From Neorhizobium huautlense (GTDB taxonomy: Bacteria > Pseudomonadota > Alphaproteobacteria > Rhizobiales > Rhizobiaceae): DNA of 64,000 nucleotides. A model generated the notes under the pieces. That model was not told the origin of the DNA, made no database searches, and saw nothing but the letters and a program-made list of their open reading frames with translations. Position numbers and translations under genes: made by a program. Numbering within the stretch: position 1 is the stretch's first letter; each line of letters opens with the position of its first letter. Shown piece by piece: positions 26,066-35,681 of this stretch. Where the stretch lies: positions 124,001-188,000 of the forward strand of contig NZ_JAUSRF010000007.1 in the NCBI RefSeq assembly GCF_030811685.1. Reading direction: 5' to 3'.

Positions 26066-27448
26066 TTATCCTCTCGGTCGTGGCGGCGGTGCCATGCCTG
26101 CCCGAAGGGCATTGGCAAGGTCCGCATAGGCATCTGCACTGGGTTGGTCGGCTGGGGTCTGCTTAAGCACGTCGTAAATGATCGGCACCTGCTTGATCGC
26201 CATGTCGAGATCGGCATCGCTGCCGGTGCGGTAGCCGCCGATCAGGCGCAGGTCGCGGGTTTCCTCGAACCGGTGGATCAGCGCCTTCAATCGCGACACC
26301 AGCTTTTCCTGGTCTCCGCTCCAGGCCTTGCGGGCCAGACGCGAGATTGACGACAGCGGGTTGATGGGCGGATAACGCCCCTCCTCCGCAAGGCTGCGTT
26401 CCAGCACGATATGGCCATCGAGAATACCGCGCGCCGAATCGGCGATCGGGTCGTTGTGATTGTCGCCATCAACGAGGATGGAGATGATCGCGGTGATCGT
26501 GCCGGTGCCTTCCGGGCCGGGACCGGAGCGTTCCAAGAGGCGCGGCAGTTCGGTAAAGACCGAGGCCGGATAACCACGTGCGACCGGCGGCTCGCCGGCA
26601 GCCACCGCGACCTCGCGGATGGCATGGGCAAAACGGGTAACGCTGTCGGCGATGAACAGCACGTTTTCGCCCTTGTCGCGAAAGTGTTCGGCAATGGTGA
26701 TGGCCACCAGCGGCGCCATCTTGCGCAGCATCGGGCTTTCATCGGAAGTGGCGACGACGGCGATCGATTTCGCCATGTTGTCGCCGAGCGTGTCCTCGAT
26801 GAATTCGCGCACTTCACGGCCACGTTCGCCGACCAGCGCGATCACCACCTTGTCGAAGGCATCGGCACGCGCGAGCATGGACAGAAGCGTCGATTTACCG
26901 ACACCGGAACCGGCGAAAATGCCGAGACGCTGACCGAGGCAGAGCGGCGAAAAGATATCGATGGCGCGCACGCCGGTCATGAAACCGGTCTCGACTCGGC
27001 TGCGCGTCATCGACGGCGGCGCCGTGTTGGAGATCGAACGACGATCCATACCCGAGGAAAGCGGACCGCGATTGTCGATCGGTTCGCCCAGCGAATTGAT
27101 GGTGCGGCCGCACCAGCTGTCATCGGGTGCGATGCGGAATGCACCCTTCTGGATGACGACATCGCCGATGCCGATCGGCTCGCCCGGTTCGATCGGGCAG
27201 ACATAGATCACGTCGGGTTCGACACGCACCACTTCGCCGAGGTGAATGCCGGTCGGGCTGCGATGGCCGACGAATTCGCCCAGACGCACATGTCTGGAAA
27301 GGCCGCTGACCGTGTAGTGCCCGGCCGCGATGGTGCGCACGCGGCCGCCATGGGTGACGGACTGTTCGGGAGCGGCATGACGTTTGGCAAGGCCGGCAAG
27401 ATGCGCCAGACGGCCCGAAGCCAGCGTTTCGGCAATGATCGTTTCCAT
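26066..27448 (-). CDS. fliI: Flagellar export ATPase FliI
   Basis: Cytoplasmic ATPase of the flagellar export apparatus, 460 aa. The Walker A motif is FAGSGVGKSTLLSML and the Walker B region is ENVLFIADSVTRFAHAIRE. The conserved CLGQRLGIFAG precedes the P-loop, and the C-terminus has IADSARGILDGHIVLERSLA. The regulator FliH that normally partners it is not annotated nearby, but the ORF at 4789-5451 is a candidate. It lies 14 nt after flgF and 3 nt before orf191. Confidence 0.97.
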   Translation of the reverse strand: METIIAETLASGRLAHLAGLAKRHAAPEQSVTHGGRVRTIAAGHYTVSGLSRHVRLGEFVGHRSPTGIHLGEVVRVEPDVIYVCPIEPGEPIGIGDVVIQKGAFRIAPDDSWCGRTINSLGEPIDNRGPLSSGMDRRSISNTAPPSMTRSRVETGFMTGVRAIDIFSPLCLGQRLGIFAGSGVGKSTLLSMLARADAFDKVVIALVGERGREVREFIEDTLGDNMAKSIAVVATSDESPMLRKMAPLVAITIAEHFRDKGENVLFIADSVTRFAHAIREVAVAAGEPPVARGYPASVFTELPRLLERSGPGPEGTGTITAIISILVDGDNHNDPIADSARGILDGHIVLERSLAEEGRYPPINPLSSISRLARKAWSGDQEKLVSRLKALIHRFEETRDLRLIGGYRTGSDADLDMAIKQVPIIYDVLKQTPADQPSADAYADLANALRAGMAPPPRPRG

Positions 27449-27462
27449 CCGTCAGATGATCC

Positions 27463-28197
27463 TCAGCGCGAGCCGCCCAATGTCTTGATCGCTTCCTTGA
27501 GAGAATTTTCGCTGTCGCTCATCAGCGAGGCGATGCCTTCGAACGCACGGTTGACCTGGATGAGTTCCGTCATCTGGCCGATGCCGTTGACGTTGGATTC
27601 CTCGACATAGCCCTGCACGACGGAGGTGCTGATCGTGTCGACGACCGGCTGCGGGTTTTCGGTCGGGATCACGCCGGAATTTTCGTAACGCAGGTAACCC
27701 TTGGTGATATCGGCGGTGAAGACACCGAGCTGGCCGACGCGCACGCCATCCTGCAGGATGCCGCCATCGGCGCCGACCTGCGGTGGGCCACCGGCACGGT
27801 TGAGCTGGATCGGCGCGCCGCCGGCATCGAGAACCGGGAAGCCGCGCACGGACACCAGTTCACCGGTTTCCTTCATCGTAAAACGACCGTCGCGCGTCAA
27901 AACCTGGCCGGCCGGCGTATCGAGCGAGAACCAGCCGTCGCCCTTGATGGCGAAATCGAGCGGGTTGCCGGAAGATTCCAGCGCGCCGCTGCGCGTGGAG
28001 AGATAGTCGTTGCCCTGCGTGACGAAGGCGACCTTGGCATTGATATCGTTACGGGTCTTGCTCATGACCTCGTCGAACTTCACTTCCGTGGCGCGGAAGC
28101 CGACAGTGTTCATGTTCGCCATGTTGTCGGCAATCGTGTTGAGACGGCGCTCGAGCGCGATCTGTGAAGAAATGCCGACATACAGTCCGGATTGCAT
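27463..28197 (-). CDS. flgF: Flagellar proximal rod protein FlgF
   Basis: Rod subunit, 244 aa, and first gene of the 9-kb flgF-fliP operon. The N-terminus MQSGLYVGISSQIALERRLN with ADNMANMNTVGFRATEVKF, the central NPLDFAIKGDGWFSLDTPAG, and the C-terminal GYVEESNVNGIGQMTELIQV with NRAFEGIA fit FlgF. About 124 nt upstream is the promoter element at 28321, shared with the divergent motA. Normal length. Confidence 0.95.
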   Translation of the reverse strand: MQSGLYVGISSQIALERRLNTIADNMANMNTVGFRATEVKFDEVMSKTRNDINAKVAFVTQGNDYLSTRSGALESSGNPLDFAIKGDGWFSLDTPAGQVLTRDGRFTMKETGELVSVRGFPVLDAGGAPIQLNRAGGPPQVGADGGILQDGVRVGQLGVFTADITKGYLRYENSGVIPTENPQPVVDTISTSVVQGYVEESNVNGIGQMTELIQVNRAFEGIASLMSDSENSLKEAIKTLGGSR

Positions 28198-28320
28198 ATC
28201 ATCTGCCTCCGTGTTTCATTGAAGGGGCGAGAGCATGTCCGGGCCGACGGCATTTAAAAGGATGACGCGTCCGCATGGCATGCTCGCTTCGGGCGGGATT
28301 CCGACCGATCTTCGCGGAAA

Positions 28321-28345
28321 CTAGGCGGATAGACTTGCGCGAAAC
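28321..28345. promoter_or_regulatory. Shared flagellar promoter element, copy B
   Basis: CTAG, nine bases, then CTTGCGCGAA, in the 271-nt gap between divergent flgF and motA and about 124 nt from each start. Spacing is identical to the copies at 5611 and 37431. The remainder of the gap holds nothing else I recognise. Its placement would allow control of both operons. Confidence 0.6.
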
Positions 28346-28468
28346 TGTCCCGCTCCCGGCATGATGCCGGACCGTATGTGATTGCCAAAAAACCGGCGAC
28401 AGCCAGCCTCACGCAAGCCAGAACCCGTATCCCATCAACACGAGAAAAAGATCGGGCATAGACACGCG

Positions 28469-29344
28469 ATGACTATTATTATCGGATTTGTGATCAGCGT
28501 CGGCTGCATTATCGGCGGCTTCATGGCGATGGGCGGGCACGTGGATGCGCTTTTCCAGCCATTCGAACTGGTGATCATCGGCGGTGCGGGTCTTGGCGCC
28601 TTCATCATGGGCAACCCGCTCAAGGTGGTGAAGGATTCGGGCAAGGCGATCGGCGAGGCCTTCAAATATTCGGTTCCGAAGGAGCGGCATTATCTCGACG
28701 TGCTCGGCGTTCTTTATTCGCTGATGCGCGACCTGCGCACCAAGTCGCGCAACGAGATCGAAGCCCATATCGACAATCCCGACGAATCCCCGATCTTCCA
28801 GTCGGCTCCGACCGTTCTGAAGAACAAGGAATTGACGTCCTTCATCTGTGACTATGTCCGTCTCATCATCATCGGCAACGCCCGCAGCCACGAGATCGAG
28901 GCGCTGATGGACGAAGAAATCGAAACGATGATGCACGACAAGATGAAGCCGTATCATTCGCTTGTTGCGATCGGCGACAGCTTTCCGGCCATCGGCATCA
29001 TCGCCGCCGTTCTCGGCGTCATCAAGGCCATGGCCAAGATCAACGAATCGCCGGAAGTGCTCGGCGGCCTGATCGGCGCCGCTCTCGTCGGCACCATGCT
29101 CGGCATCTTCCTCTCCTACTGCCTGATGAACCCGCTGACCTCGCAGATCAAGATCGTGCGCGGCAAGCAGCATCGCCTCTACATCATCGTCAAGCAGACC
29201 CTGCTCGCCTACATGAACGGCTCGGTTCCGCAGGTTGCGCTGGAATATGGCCGCAAGACCATCTCCAACTACGAGCGCCCGTCGATCGACAGCGTCGAGC
29301 AGGAGATGATGAACCCGGGCGGCGGCGCAGAGAAGGCAGCCTAA
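28469..29344 (+). CDS. motA: Flagellar stator protein MotA
   Basis: Proton-channel stator subunit, 291 aa, with four membrane segments. The N-terminus is [19 protein letters not shown]; the cytoplasmic loop contains the rotor-facing charged residues, and the third and fourth segments are [18 protein letters not shown] and [20 protein letters not shown] chose the ATG at 28469 because it gives the known MotA N-terminus; the open frame runs back to 28382. No good ribosome site is evident. It is the first gene of motA-fliM-fliN-fliG. Confidence 0.97.
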   Translation: MTIIIGFVISVGCIIGGFMAMGGHVDALFQPFELVIIGGAGLGAFIMGNPLKVVKDSGKAIGEAFKYSVPKERHYLDVLGVLYSLMRDLRTKSRNEIEAHIDNPDESPIFQSAPTVLKNKELTSFICDYVRLIIIGNARSHEIEALMDEEIETMMHDKMKPYHSLVAIGDSFPAIGIIAAVLGVIKAMAKINESPEVLGGLIGAALVGTMLGIFLSYCLMNPLTSQIKIVRGKQHRLYIIVKQTLLAYMNGSVPQVALEYGRKTISNYERPSIDSVEQEMMNPGGGAEKAA

Positions 29345-29347
29345 ACC

Positions 29348-30301
29348 ATGACCGACGTCAACGCTTCCGAACATCATATCCCGGCCATGGAGCACTCGCT
29401 GCTGGCCAAGCTGACCGGCGGCCTGGGCGACCGGCAGACGGTGGAAAAGATCTGCATCGATTTCGGTCAGCTCTATTCCGGCTTCCTGCCGGACGTCTTC
29501 CACAGCGAGACCGGCATTGCCATCCAGGTCGGTTATACCGGCTTCGAAAGCGGCCTGATGAGCGAACTGGTGGCCGATCTCGGCGACACCTTTTCCTTCG
29601 TCAACGGTTCGCTTCGCAACTGGAGCCCTAATTTCGTTCTCGCCTGCGGCAACAGTTTTGTCATCTCATTGATGGAACTGATGCTCGGCGCCGAAGCCGA
29701 AACGATCGAGCAGCCACCCGAACGCCAGCTGTCGGATATCGAGCTCGATCTCGCCGCCATGGTCTATGAGCGGATCGGCAACGTGCTGCGCTCCGGCGTC
29801 AATGCCGATGGTGGTTTCGAGGCGACGCTGGAAGCCCCGCACAATGCCGACGACCGTTCGAAACACGAGGATGACAGCCGCGCCGAATACGGCGCCGTCA
29901 TTCGCATGTCGATCGAGCTCGGCAATGTTCAATCGGAAATCGCGCTTGTCATTCCGCAGCGCGCGCTTTTGAAGACGCGCGTCGTCCTGCCGAAACCTAC
30001 CGGCCAGATCGGCAAGGGCAAGCAGGAATGGACCGACCGGATCAACGAACAGGTGCGCCGCTCGCAGGTGACGCTTGAAGCCCGCATTCGTCTCGAAAAG
30101 CTGACGCTGTCGACCATCTCGCGGCTTGCCGCCGGCGACGTCATCGGCTTCGAGGATGCGCGCGATGTATCGGTACAGGTCAGCGCCAACGGCCGCGACA
30201 TGTACATGTGCGAATTCGGGCGCTCCGGCGAGCGTTATACGGTTCGCGTAAAGGATAATATCAGCAGCGACGACGAGATCCTCAAACATCTGGCAGGATG
30301 A
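29348..30301 (+). CDS. fliM: Flagellar switch protein FliM
   Basis: C-ring switch protein that binds CheY-P, 317 aa. It is divergent, as is usual in rhizobia, and lacks the clear N-terminal LSQxEID CheY-binding motif. The CheC-like middle domain is recognisable around QLYSGFLPDVFHSETGIAIQ and LMELMLGAEAE. The C-terminal SpoA-like domain covers RIRLEKLTLSTISRLAAGDV to YTVRVKDNI. It starts 3 nt after motA. Operon position (motA-fliM-fliN-fliG) is what makes the identification firm. Confidence 0.88.
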   Translation: MTDVNASEHHIPAMEHSLLAKLTGGLGDRQTVEKICIDFGQLYSGFLPDVFHSETGIAIQVGYTGFESGLMSELVADLGDTFSFVNGSLRNWSPNFVLACGNSFVISLMELMLGAEAETIEQPPERQLSDIELDLAAMVYERIGNVLRSGVNADGGFEATLEAPHNADDRSKHEDDSRAEYGAVIRMSIELGNVQSEIALVIPQRALLKTRVVLPKPTGQIGKGKQEWTDRINEQVRRSQVTLEARIRLEKLTLSTISRLAAGDVIGFEDARDVSVQVSANGRDMYMCEFGRSGERYTVRVKDNISSDDEILKHLAG

Positions 30302-30368
30302 TCGACGATCGTTCGCGCCGCATGAAATCGTGCCCTTGGGCAGGCTGACGCAAGTTTCATAAGGAATA

Positions 30369-31019
30369 ATGTTTTCCATGGCTAAGAAACCGACCCCTAT
30401 TACCGAGAACGACGATCTGTCCCCGATCGGCAATGAAGCCGATCTCGACCAGGCGATCGACGATCTGCGCGGTGTGCTGAAGGCCGACGCCACCGGCGAA
30501 GCACCGGCTTTCGACGCTGAATTCGGTGCAGGTTCGAGCGACTTCGATCTCGACGCACAGTTCGGCGGCGGTATCGACGCAACGCCCGCTTTCGGCACGA
30601 CGGATACCGGTTCCTCGGATTTCGGCGCTTCCGATTTTGGTGGCTCCGACTTCGGCGGCTCCGATCTGGGCGGTTCCGATTTCGGCGGCGGCGCAAGCTT
30701 TGGCGGTTCCTCCGATTTCGGTGGCTCCCCGATGTCAGCAACGTCTGCTCCGGGCAGCGCGCTGAATGCCAATCTCGACCTGATCATGGATATCCCGATC
30801 AACCTCGAAATCGTGCTCGGCACCAGCCGCATGCAGGTTTCCGGTCTGATGAACCTGGAAGAAGGCGCGACCATCGCGCTCGACAAGAAAATCGGCGAGC
30901 CGGTGGAAATCACCGTCAATGGCCGACGCATTGCCAAGGGCGAGATTACCGTCCTTGAACACGACGATACGCGCTTCGGCGTGAAACTGACGGAAGTTTT
31001 GAGCACCAAAACAACCTGA
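30369..31019 (+). CDS. fliN: Flagellar switch protein FliN
   Basis: C-ring switch subunit, 216 aa. The C-terminal SpoA domain is clear: [40 protein letters not shown], and [19 protein letters not shown]. The N-terminal 130 residues hold a low-complexity stretch (~79-120) in which SDFGG is repeated several times with small variations. This extension makes it about 80 residues longer than enteric FliN. AAGGA lies only three bases before the ATG at 30369; an ATG at 30378 is also possible. Confidence 0.93.
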   Translation: MFSMAKKPTPITENDDLSPIGNEADLDQAIDDLRGVLKADATGEAPAFDAEFGAGSSDFDLDAQFGGGIDATPAFGTTDTGSSDFGASDFGGSDFGGSDLGGSDFGGGASFGGSSDFGGSPMSATSAPGSALNANLDLIMDIPINLEIVLGTSRMQVSGLMNLEEGATIALDKKIGEPVEITVNGRRIAKGEITVLEHDDTRFGVKLTEVLSTKTT

Positions 31020-31048
31020 TCCCGATGTAGGGACAGTGAGGTAAGACC

Positions 31049-32113
31049 ATGATGGACTTCGAGGATTTCGGTGGAGGCGCTGTAGCCGGTTCACCCCTAT
31101 CCCAGGCTGAAAAGGCTGCTGCGGTTCTGCTTGCCATGGGCAAGGGCGTCGCCGGCAAGCTTTTGAAATATTTCACCCAGGCAGAGCTGCAGACGATCAT
31201 CGCCTCGGCTCAGAACCTGCGTGAAATTCCGCCGGATGAACTGCTGGGGCTCGTCAACGAGTTCGAGGACCTGTTCACCGAAGGTGCGGGCCTGATGGAT
31301 AACGCCAAGGCCATCGAAAGCATTCTCGAAGAAGGTCTTACCCCCGAGGAAGTCGACGGCCTGCTCGGCCGCCGCACCGCCTTCGAAGCCTATCAGACCT
31401 CGATCTGGGATCAGCTGCAGGATGCGGAACCGGCCTTTATCGGCAAGTTCCTCAGCCGCGAGCATCCCCAGACGATCGCCTACATCCTCTCCATGATCCC
31501 GTCCGCCTTCGGCGCCAAGGTTCTGCTGGAACTGCCGGAAAGCCGCCGCGCCGACATCATGAACCGTACGGTCAACATGAAGGACGTCAGCCCGAAGGCT
31601 GCGCAGATCATCGAGAACCGCGTGATGGATCTCGTCTCGAAGATCGAAGCCGAGCGCAATTCGAACGGCGCGAACAAGGTTGCCGAGCTGATGAACGAGC
31701 TCGACAAGCCGCAGGTCGACACGTTGCTGACCTCGCTCGAAACGATGAGCAAGGCCTCGGTCAACAAGGTTCGCCCGAAGATCTTCCTCTTCGAGGACCT
31801 TCTGGCCATGCCGCAGCGCAGCCGCGTCCTGCTGCTCAACGATATCGCCGGCGACATCATCACCATGGCGCTGCGTGGCGCCTCGATGGAGATCAAGGAA
31901 GCCGTCCTGTCGGCGATCAGCCCGCGCCAGCGCCGCATGATCGAATCGGATCTGCAGGCCACCAACACCGTCATCAACCCGCGCGAAGTGGCGATCGCCC
32001 GCCGCGCCGTTGCCCAGGAAGCCATCCGGTTGTCCAACAGCGGCCAGATCCAGCTCAAGGATCCGGATGCGGAAGGCGACAAGCCGGCCCAGAATGCTGC
32101 GGAAGCCGCCTGA
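31049..32113 (+). CDS. fliG: Flagellar switch protein FliG
   Basis: C-ring protein that couples to the stator through charged residues in its C-terminal domain, 354 aa. The family pattern is clear: LSQAEKAAAVLLAMGKGVAG, then FLSREHPQTIAYILSMIPSA with LLELPESRRADIMNR. The C-terminal part has IFLFEDLLAMPQRSRVLLLN and SAISPRQRRMIESDL. The tail after ~330 is Ala/Glu-rich. It ends the motA operon, followed by a terminator. Confidence 0.97.
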   Translation: MMDFEDFGGGAVAGSPLSQAEKAAAVLLAMGKGVAGKLLKYFTQAELQTIIASAQNLREIPPDELLGLVNEFEDLFTEGAGLMDNAKAIESILEEGLTPEEVDGLLGRRTAFEAYQTSIWDQLQDAEPAFIGKFLSREHPQTIAYILSMIPSAFGAKVLLELPESRRADIMNRTVNMKDVSPKAAQIIENRVMDLVSKIEAERNSNGANKVAELMNELDKPQVDTLLTSLETMSKASVNKVRPKIFLFEDLLAMPQRSRVLLLNDIAGDIITMALRGASMEIKEAVLSAISPRQRRMIESDLQATNTVINPREVAIARRAVAQEAIRLSNSGQIQLKDPDAEGDKPAQNAAEAA

Positions 32114-32137
32114 TCTTTCAGGCATTCGAAAATCACC

Positions 32138-32165
32138 AAGCCGGCGGCCACCCCGCCGGCTTTTT
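32138..32165 (+). terminator. Rho-independent terminator after fliG
   Basis: AAGCCGGCGG and CCGCCGGCTT pair around a short loop, followed by TTTTT. It lies 25 nt past the fliG stop and 114 nt before flhB, so flhB probably has its own promoter or depends on read-through. Confidence 0.9.
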
Positions 32166-32278
32166 GTTGTGCATGCCTTGCGGCTTCGCGACCAACCTTT
32201 CCCCACGCAACTGCGTTTGACCGCCCGATGCGATAGACTGCCCGGTAAACCCGGGCGATTCGCAGCAGGACTTCAGCG

Positions 32279-33367
32279 ATGTCTGACGAAGATAAAGACA
32301 GTAAAACAGAAGACCCCACAGCGAAAAAAATGTCCGACGCTGCCCAGAAGGGCAACGTGGCGATGTCACGCGAGATCACGCTGTTTGCATCCTCGCTGGC
32401 ATTCTACATCTATCTGGTCTTCTACCTGCCCGGATCGATCGCCACTCTTTCGGAAAAGCTGAAGGACATTTTCGAACAGCCTGACCAGTGGCGGCTTGAA
32501 AACACCACCGATATCGTGTCGATCGGCAGCCGCATCGGCTGGGACATGGCCGGTTTTCTGGCACCGGCGATGATCCTGATGATCGTTTTCGGCCTCGCCT
32601 CGTCATTTGCGCAGAACCTGCCGTCATTCGTGCTGGAACGCATTCGCCCGCAGGCGAACCGTGTCTCGATCAGCAAGGGTTTTTCCAAGATCTACAGCGT
32701 CGCCGGCCTGGTCGAATTCGGCAAGTCCGTCTTCAAGATCATGGTCGTTTCGCTGATCTTCTATTTCGTGCTGCACGGCGATTTCATGAGTTCGCTGGAC
32801 ATCATGTTCTCCGATCCGGCCACCATTCTGGTGAAGCTGGAGGCGACCACCAGAAAGATGATGATCATCGTGCTTCTGGCGACGGCAACGCTGGCGGTGG
32901 TGGACTTCTTCTGGACCAAGCACCAGTGGTTCTCGAACCTGAAGATGACGAAGCAGGAAATCAAGGACGAGCACAAGCAGTCGCAGGGCGATCCGATGGT
33001 CAAGGCCCGCCAGCGCTCGGTCATGCGCAGCCGCGCCCGCCAGCGCATGATCCAGAACATTCCGCGCGCGACGCTGGTCATCACCAACCCCACGCATTAC
33101 GCGATCGCGCTGCGTTATGTGCGCGAAGAAAACGACGCGCCTGTCATCGTTGGCAAGGGACAGGACCTGGTTGCCTTGAGAATCAGGCAGATAGCAGAGG
33201 AAAACAATATCCCCGTATTCGAAGATCCGCCGCTTGCGCGCTCCATGTTTGCGCAAGTCTCGGTGGATAGTGTGATTCCATCAGCTTTTTACAAGGCTGT
33301 CGCGGAACTCATACACAGGGTCTACGCCGCTCGTACGCCCAAACAACGGACACGCCAACCGCAATGA
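32279..33367 (+). CDS. flhB: Flagellar export protein FlhB
   Basis: Export-gate protein that switches substrate class by self-cleavage, 362 aa. Four membrane segments occupy the N-terminal half. The cytoplasmic domain has the autocleavage motif NPTH in [17 protein letters not shown], followed by the conserved [14 protein letters not shown] and [15 protein letters not shown]. The N-terminus [18 protein letters not shown] is typical. The stop overlaps the next ORF by four bases. Confidence 0.97.
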   Translation: MSDEDKDSKTEDPTAKKMSDAAQKGNVAMSREITLFASSLAFYIYLVFYLPGSIATLSEKLKDIFEQPDQWRLENTTDIVSIGSRIGWDMAGFLAPAMILMIVFGLASSFAQNLPSFVLERIRPQANRVSISKGFSKIYSVAGLVEFGKSVFKIMVVSLIFYFVLHGDFMSSLDIMFSDPATILVKLEATTRKMMIIVLLATATLAVVDFFWTKHQWFSNLKMTKQEIKDEHKQSQGDPMVKARQRSVMRSRARQRMIQNIPRATLVITNPTHYAIALRYVREENDAPVIVGKGQDLVALRIRQIAEENNIPVFEDPPLARSMFAQVSVDSVIPSAFYKAVAELIHRVYAARTPKQRTRQPQ

Positions 33368-33807
33368 AAAAATGTAACTTCTCCAGAGAACGTGAAGAAA
33401 TTCTTGGGCTTGCAATCGCACCAGTCGCGTCGGAGTTACGATTACTGGATGCCGGCGATCTGATCGCCTTGCTGAGACTTGAACGATACAACAGCATCGC
33501 GGATCTGGTGTCCTCTGCGGCCGAACTGTATTTTCATCCCAACACCATTAATTTCGGTTCCGGTGGCGATTATCGCCTGGAATGGAGCGGGGCTCCGGAA
33601 ATCACGCTCGATCTCGAAATCAAGCCCAAGGGCGTTTCGGTCTATGCGCGCCTGACGCTGGCCGACCAGATGGCGGCGATCGAGATCGATCACATCGCCT
33701 TCCAGAACCCTTCCGAAGATCCGGACGAAAACACCCGTTTCCTTGCCCGCAGCCTTTCCGAGGCAAAATTCACGGTCAACCATCAGGACCAGGCAGAAGC
33801 TGCCTGA
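33364..33807 (+). CDS. Conserved rhizobial protein downstream of flhB (orf147)
   Basis: A 147-aa protein of unknown function, coupled to flhB by a four-base ATGA overlap and ending before a strong terminator. It has no signal peptide or membrane segment. A short helical N-terminus is followed by alternating hydrophobic strands ([40 protein letters not shown]), and the C-terminus is acidic. The regular codon use and the coupling support a real gene. It may help FlhB folding or export switching; this is inference from position alone. Confidence 0.75.
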   Translation: MKKCNFSREREEILGLAIAPVASELRLLDAGDLIALLRLERYNSIADLVSSAAELYFHPNTINFGSGGDYRLEWSGAPEITLDLEIKPKGVSVYARLTLADQMAAIEIDHIAFQNPSEDPDENTRFLARSLSEAKFTVNHQDQAEAA

Positions 33808-33828
33808 ACAGCTACAGCCGGACATACG

Positions 33829-33862
33829 AAAGCCGCCCGTGAATTTCCCGGGCGGCTTTTTT
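33829..33862 (+). terminator. Terminator after flhB-orf147
   Basis: AAAGCCGCCCG and CGGGCGGCTTT pair around a 9-nt loop, followed by more T residues on the plus strand. It lies between the flhB operon and convergent visR (13 nt away) and may serve both. Confidence 0.92.
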
Positions 33863-33874
33863 GATGTCGGAATG

Positions 33875-34621
33875 TCAGTGGATATAGCCAAGGCGGATGG
33901 CTTTTGCGATCGCCTGGATACGGTTGACCGAATCGAGCTTGATTGTCGCCGAGCCGAGATAGGCGTTGACGGTATGCACGGAGAGACCGAGCTTGTCGGC
34001 GATTTCTTCGCTGATCTGACCGTCACCGGCGAGTTGCAGGCAGGCGATCTCGCGATCGCTCAATGTTTCGGACGGAACAGCCCGCTTTTCCTCCAGCGCC
34101 AGAAGATCGACCATCACCTGGCAGCTACGCACATGCTGGTCGACGATGACGTCGCTCGCCAGATCGAGCGCATTGGACAGGAAGGCGATATAACCGTTGC
34201 CGACCGCGCCGAGACGCACCGGGAAGGCAATGCCGCCGAAGGGCACCGAAACCTGTTCCAGCCGGCGGATCATCGGCGCAAATTCGTTGGTATCGACGCG
34301 GTTTGCAAGATCGGTACCGTTCCAGACGACCGGCAGAAGCGAACAATCGATATGCTCGAGCAGAAATTCGCCACAGGCCTCGATCAGCATATTGCCGTTC
34401 TCGACACCCGCCGAGCCCCAGTTCTCAAGCTCGCAGACAAGCTTGCGCTTGTTGGGCATGCCGGCACCGGCAACCCTGAACACCGCAAAATTGCGCGCAC
34501 TCAGGTTCTTCTGCATGGAAACCAGCTTCGGAAACAAATCCGATCGGCTGGACGCCCGTGCTACACGTACGTACTGAAACCCGGCTCCAACATCAGAAGC
34601 CTGTTCGCGCGAATAACCCAT
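33875..34621 (-). CDS. visR: Motility regulator VisR (LuxR family)
   Basis: LuxR-type DNA-binding regulator, 248 aa. The C-terminal helix-turn-helix is LSDREIACLQLAGDGQISEE followed by KLGLSVHTVNAYLGSATIKL, a complete GerE/LuxR domain. The N-terminal ~170 residues form a ligand-binding-like domain that is not close to autoinducer receptors. In rhizobia VisN and VisR form a heteromeric master activator (VisNR) at the top of the flagellar cascade. It is 14 nt downstream of visN, so the two are co-transcribed. Confidence 0.92.
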   Translation of the reverse strand: MGYSREQASDVGAGFQYVRVARASSRSDLFPKLVSMQKNLSARNFAVFRVAGAGMPNKRKLVCELENWGSAGVENGNMLIEACGEFLLEHIDCSLLPVVWNGTDLANRVDTNEFAPMIRRLEQVSVPFGGIAFPVRLGAVGNGYIAFLSNALDLASDVIVDQHVRSCQVMVDLLALEEKRAVPSETLSDREIACLQLAGDGQISEEIADKLGLSVHTVNAYLGSATIKLDSVNRIQAIAKAIRLGYIH

Positions 34622-34635
34622 TTCAATTGCCGGCC

Positions 34636-35373
34636 TTATACAAGGTTGTTACGTACAGCATAAGCAATGGCTTCCGAACGCGTCTTTGTCGCGGTCTTGC
34701 GCATGACGCTGGTGATGTAGTTGTTGATCGTGTTGCGCGAGATGCCGAGGATCATGGCGATCTCGTCGCTGGTCTTGCCTTCGGCGATCCAGAACAGGCA
34801 TTCCAGCTCCCGTTCGGTCAGGTCGAAATCGCGCTCGATCTTGGCACCGGTCCCGGCGCCGAAACTCAAGGAATAGGCGGCCATCAGACCAACCTCGCGC
34901 AGACGTTCCTGCGACAGGATGATGCCTTCGAGAAACAGCAGCATCAGCGAAAAACGCGTGCGCCCGGCGCAGAAGGTCAAGGCGCAATACTGACGGCTGA
35001 TCTCGACAGGCGTCGGTGCATCATCCGGCAGAAGCGCGAATTGCGGCGTCAGGCTCGACAGGCATTTTTCCAGTTCCGTCGACTTCGCATAACCGCGCGT
35101 CAGCTCTGCGCCGAGACGGCGCACGAGATCGAACGGCCAGTTGGACGCCACGATGAAATCGAGCCCCTGATCCTGGATAAGGTCGTAACGTGCCAGAAGA
35201 AAATGCGACGCGCCCACATATTCGGACAGAATACGCATGGTCGCAGGCACATTGCTTGCCGCGGACGTGATCGCCAGCTTTCGCACGATTTGGTCGCGCA
35301 CTGCCGTGCGCGGCGGTACCGGCTCCAGATAAGGCCGACCCTCAGATTTGCTTTCTGCCCCCAGAAGCTCCAT
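34636..35373 (-). CDS. visN: Motility regulator VisN (LuxR family)
   Basis: LuxR-type regulator, 245 aa, partner of VisR. The HTH region reads LTERELECLFWIAEGKTSDE, followed by MILGISRNTINNYITSVMRK. The N-terminal part resembles LuxR autoinducer domains in length and strand order (RILSEYVGASHFLLARYDLI, IVASNWPFDLVRRLGAEL). It lies first in the visN-visR pair, with 308 nt upstream to fliF that also contain the fliF terminator. It is probably the class I regulator gene. Confidence 0.92.
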   Translation of the reverse strand: MELLGAESKSEGRPYLEPVPPRTAVRDQIVRKLAITSAASNVPATMRILSEYVGASHFLLARYDLIQDQGLDFIVASNWPFDLVRRLGAELTRGYAKSTELEKCLSSLTPQFALLPDDAPTPVEISRQYCALTFCAGRTRFSLMLLFLEGIILSQERLREVGLMAAYSLSFGAGTGAKIERDFDLTERELECLFWIAEGKTSDEIAMILGISRNTINNYITSVMRKTATKTRSEAIAYAVRNNLV

Positions 35374-35681
35374 TTCGAATTTCTCCCCTTACTAGGGATA
35401 AGCGTTCGGACAAGATCGTGCGCATTTTCACGATCCGGGCCGACCCGCGGTAAACATGACCTCCACGAATACAACCATTCGCCGTAACGAATCACTGCAT
35501 TGTAGGAATCCGTAAAGGAATTGCTATCGTCGGTCGGCGTTTTATGTTGTGCGCTGCACAGGTCTGTGACGCCCGCCTGTGGAACGCCTGCGGTATTTTC
35601 GTAAGCCAACCAATCAGAAGCCCGAAAAACAAAGGGGCCGGCTTGCGCCGACCCCTGTCATCACGAAGGCGTGAATCCCTC
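35374..35681. other. Intergenic region upstream of visN
   Basis: The gap between fliF and visN holds the fliF terminator and, by position, the visN promoter. A CTAG occurs at 35393 but without the CTTGYGCGAA half, so it is not a copy of the shared flagellar element. I see no CtrA box. Confidence 0.5.
35623..35655 (-). terminator. Rho-independent terminator after fliF
   Basis: On the minus strand GGGGTCGGC pairs with GCCGGCCCC (one T-G pair) around a GCAA loop, followed by TTTGTTTTTC. It lies about 27 nt past the fliF stop. Confidence 0.88.

Noticed and set aside
30345..30370. Fourth copy of the shared flagellar element ahead of fliN (GACGCAAGTTTC)
   Set aside because: Only the CGCAAG half matches; the CTAG half at the fixed spacing is absent.
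30615..30725. Tandem repeats in fliN as a possible CRISPR-like array
   Set aside because: Repeats are in frame, code for SDFGG and have no unique spacers of fixed length.
35393..35396. CTAG upstream of visN as another element copy
   Set aside because: The CTTGYGCGAA half is missing at the nine-base spacing.
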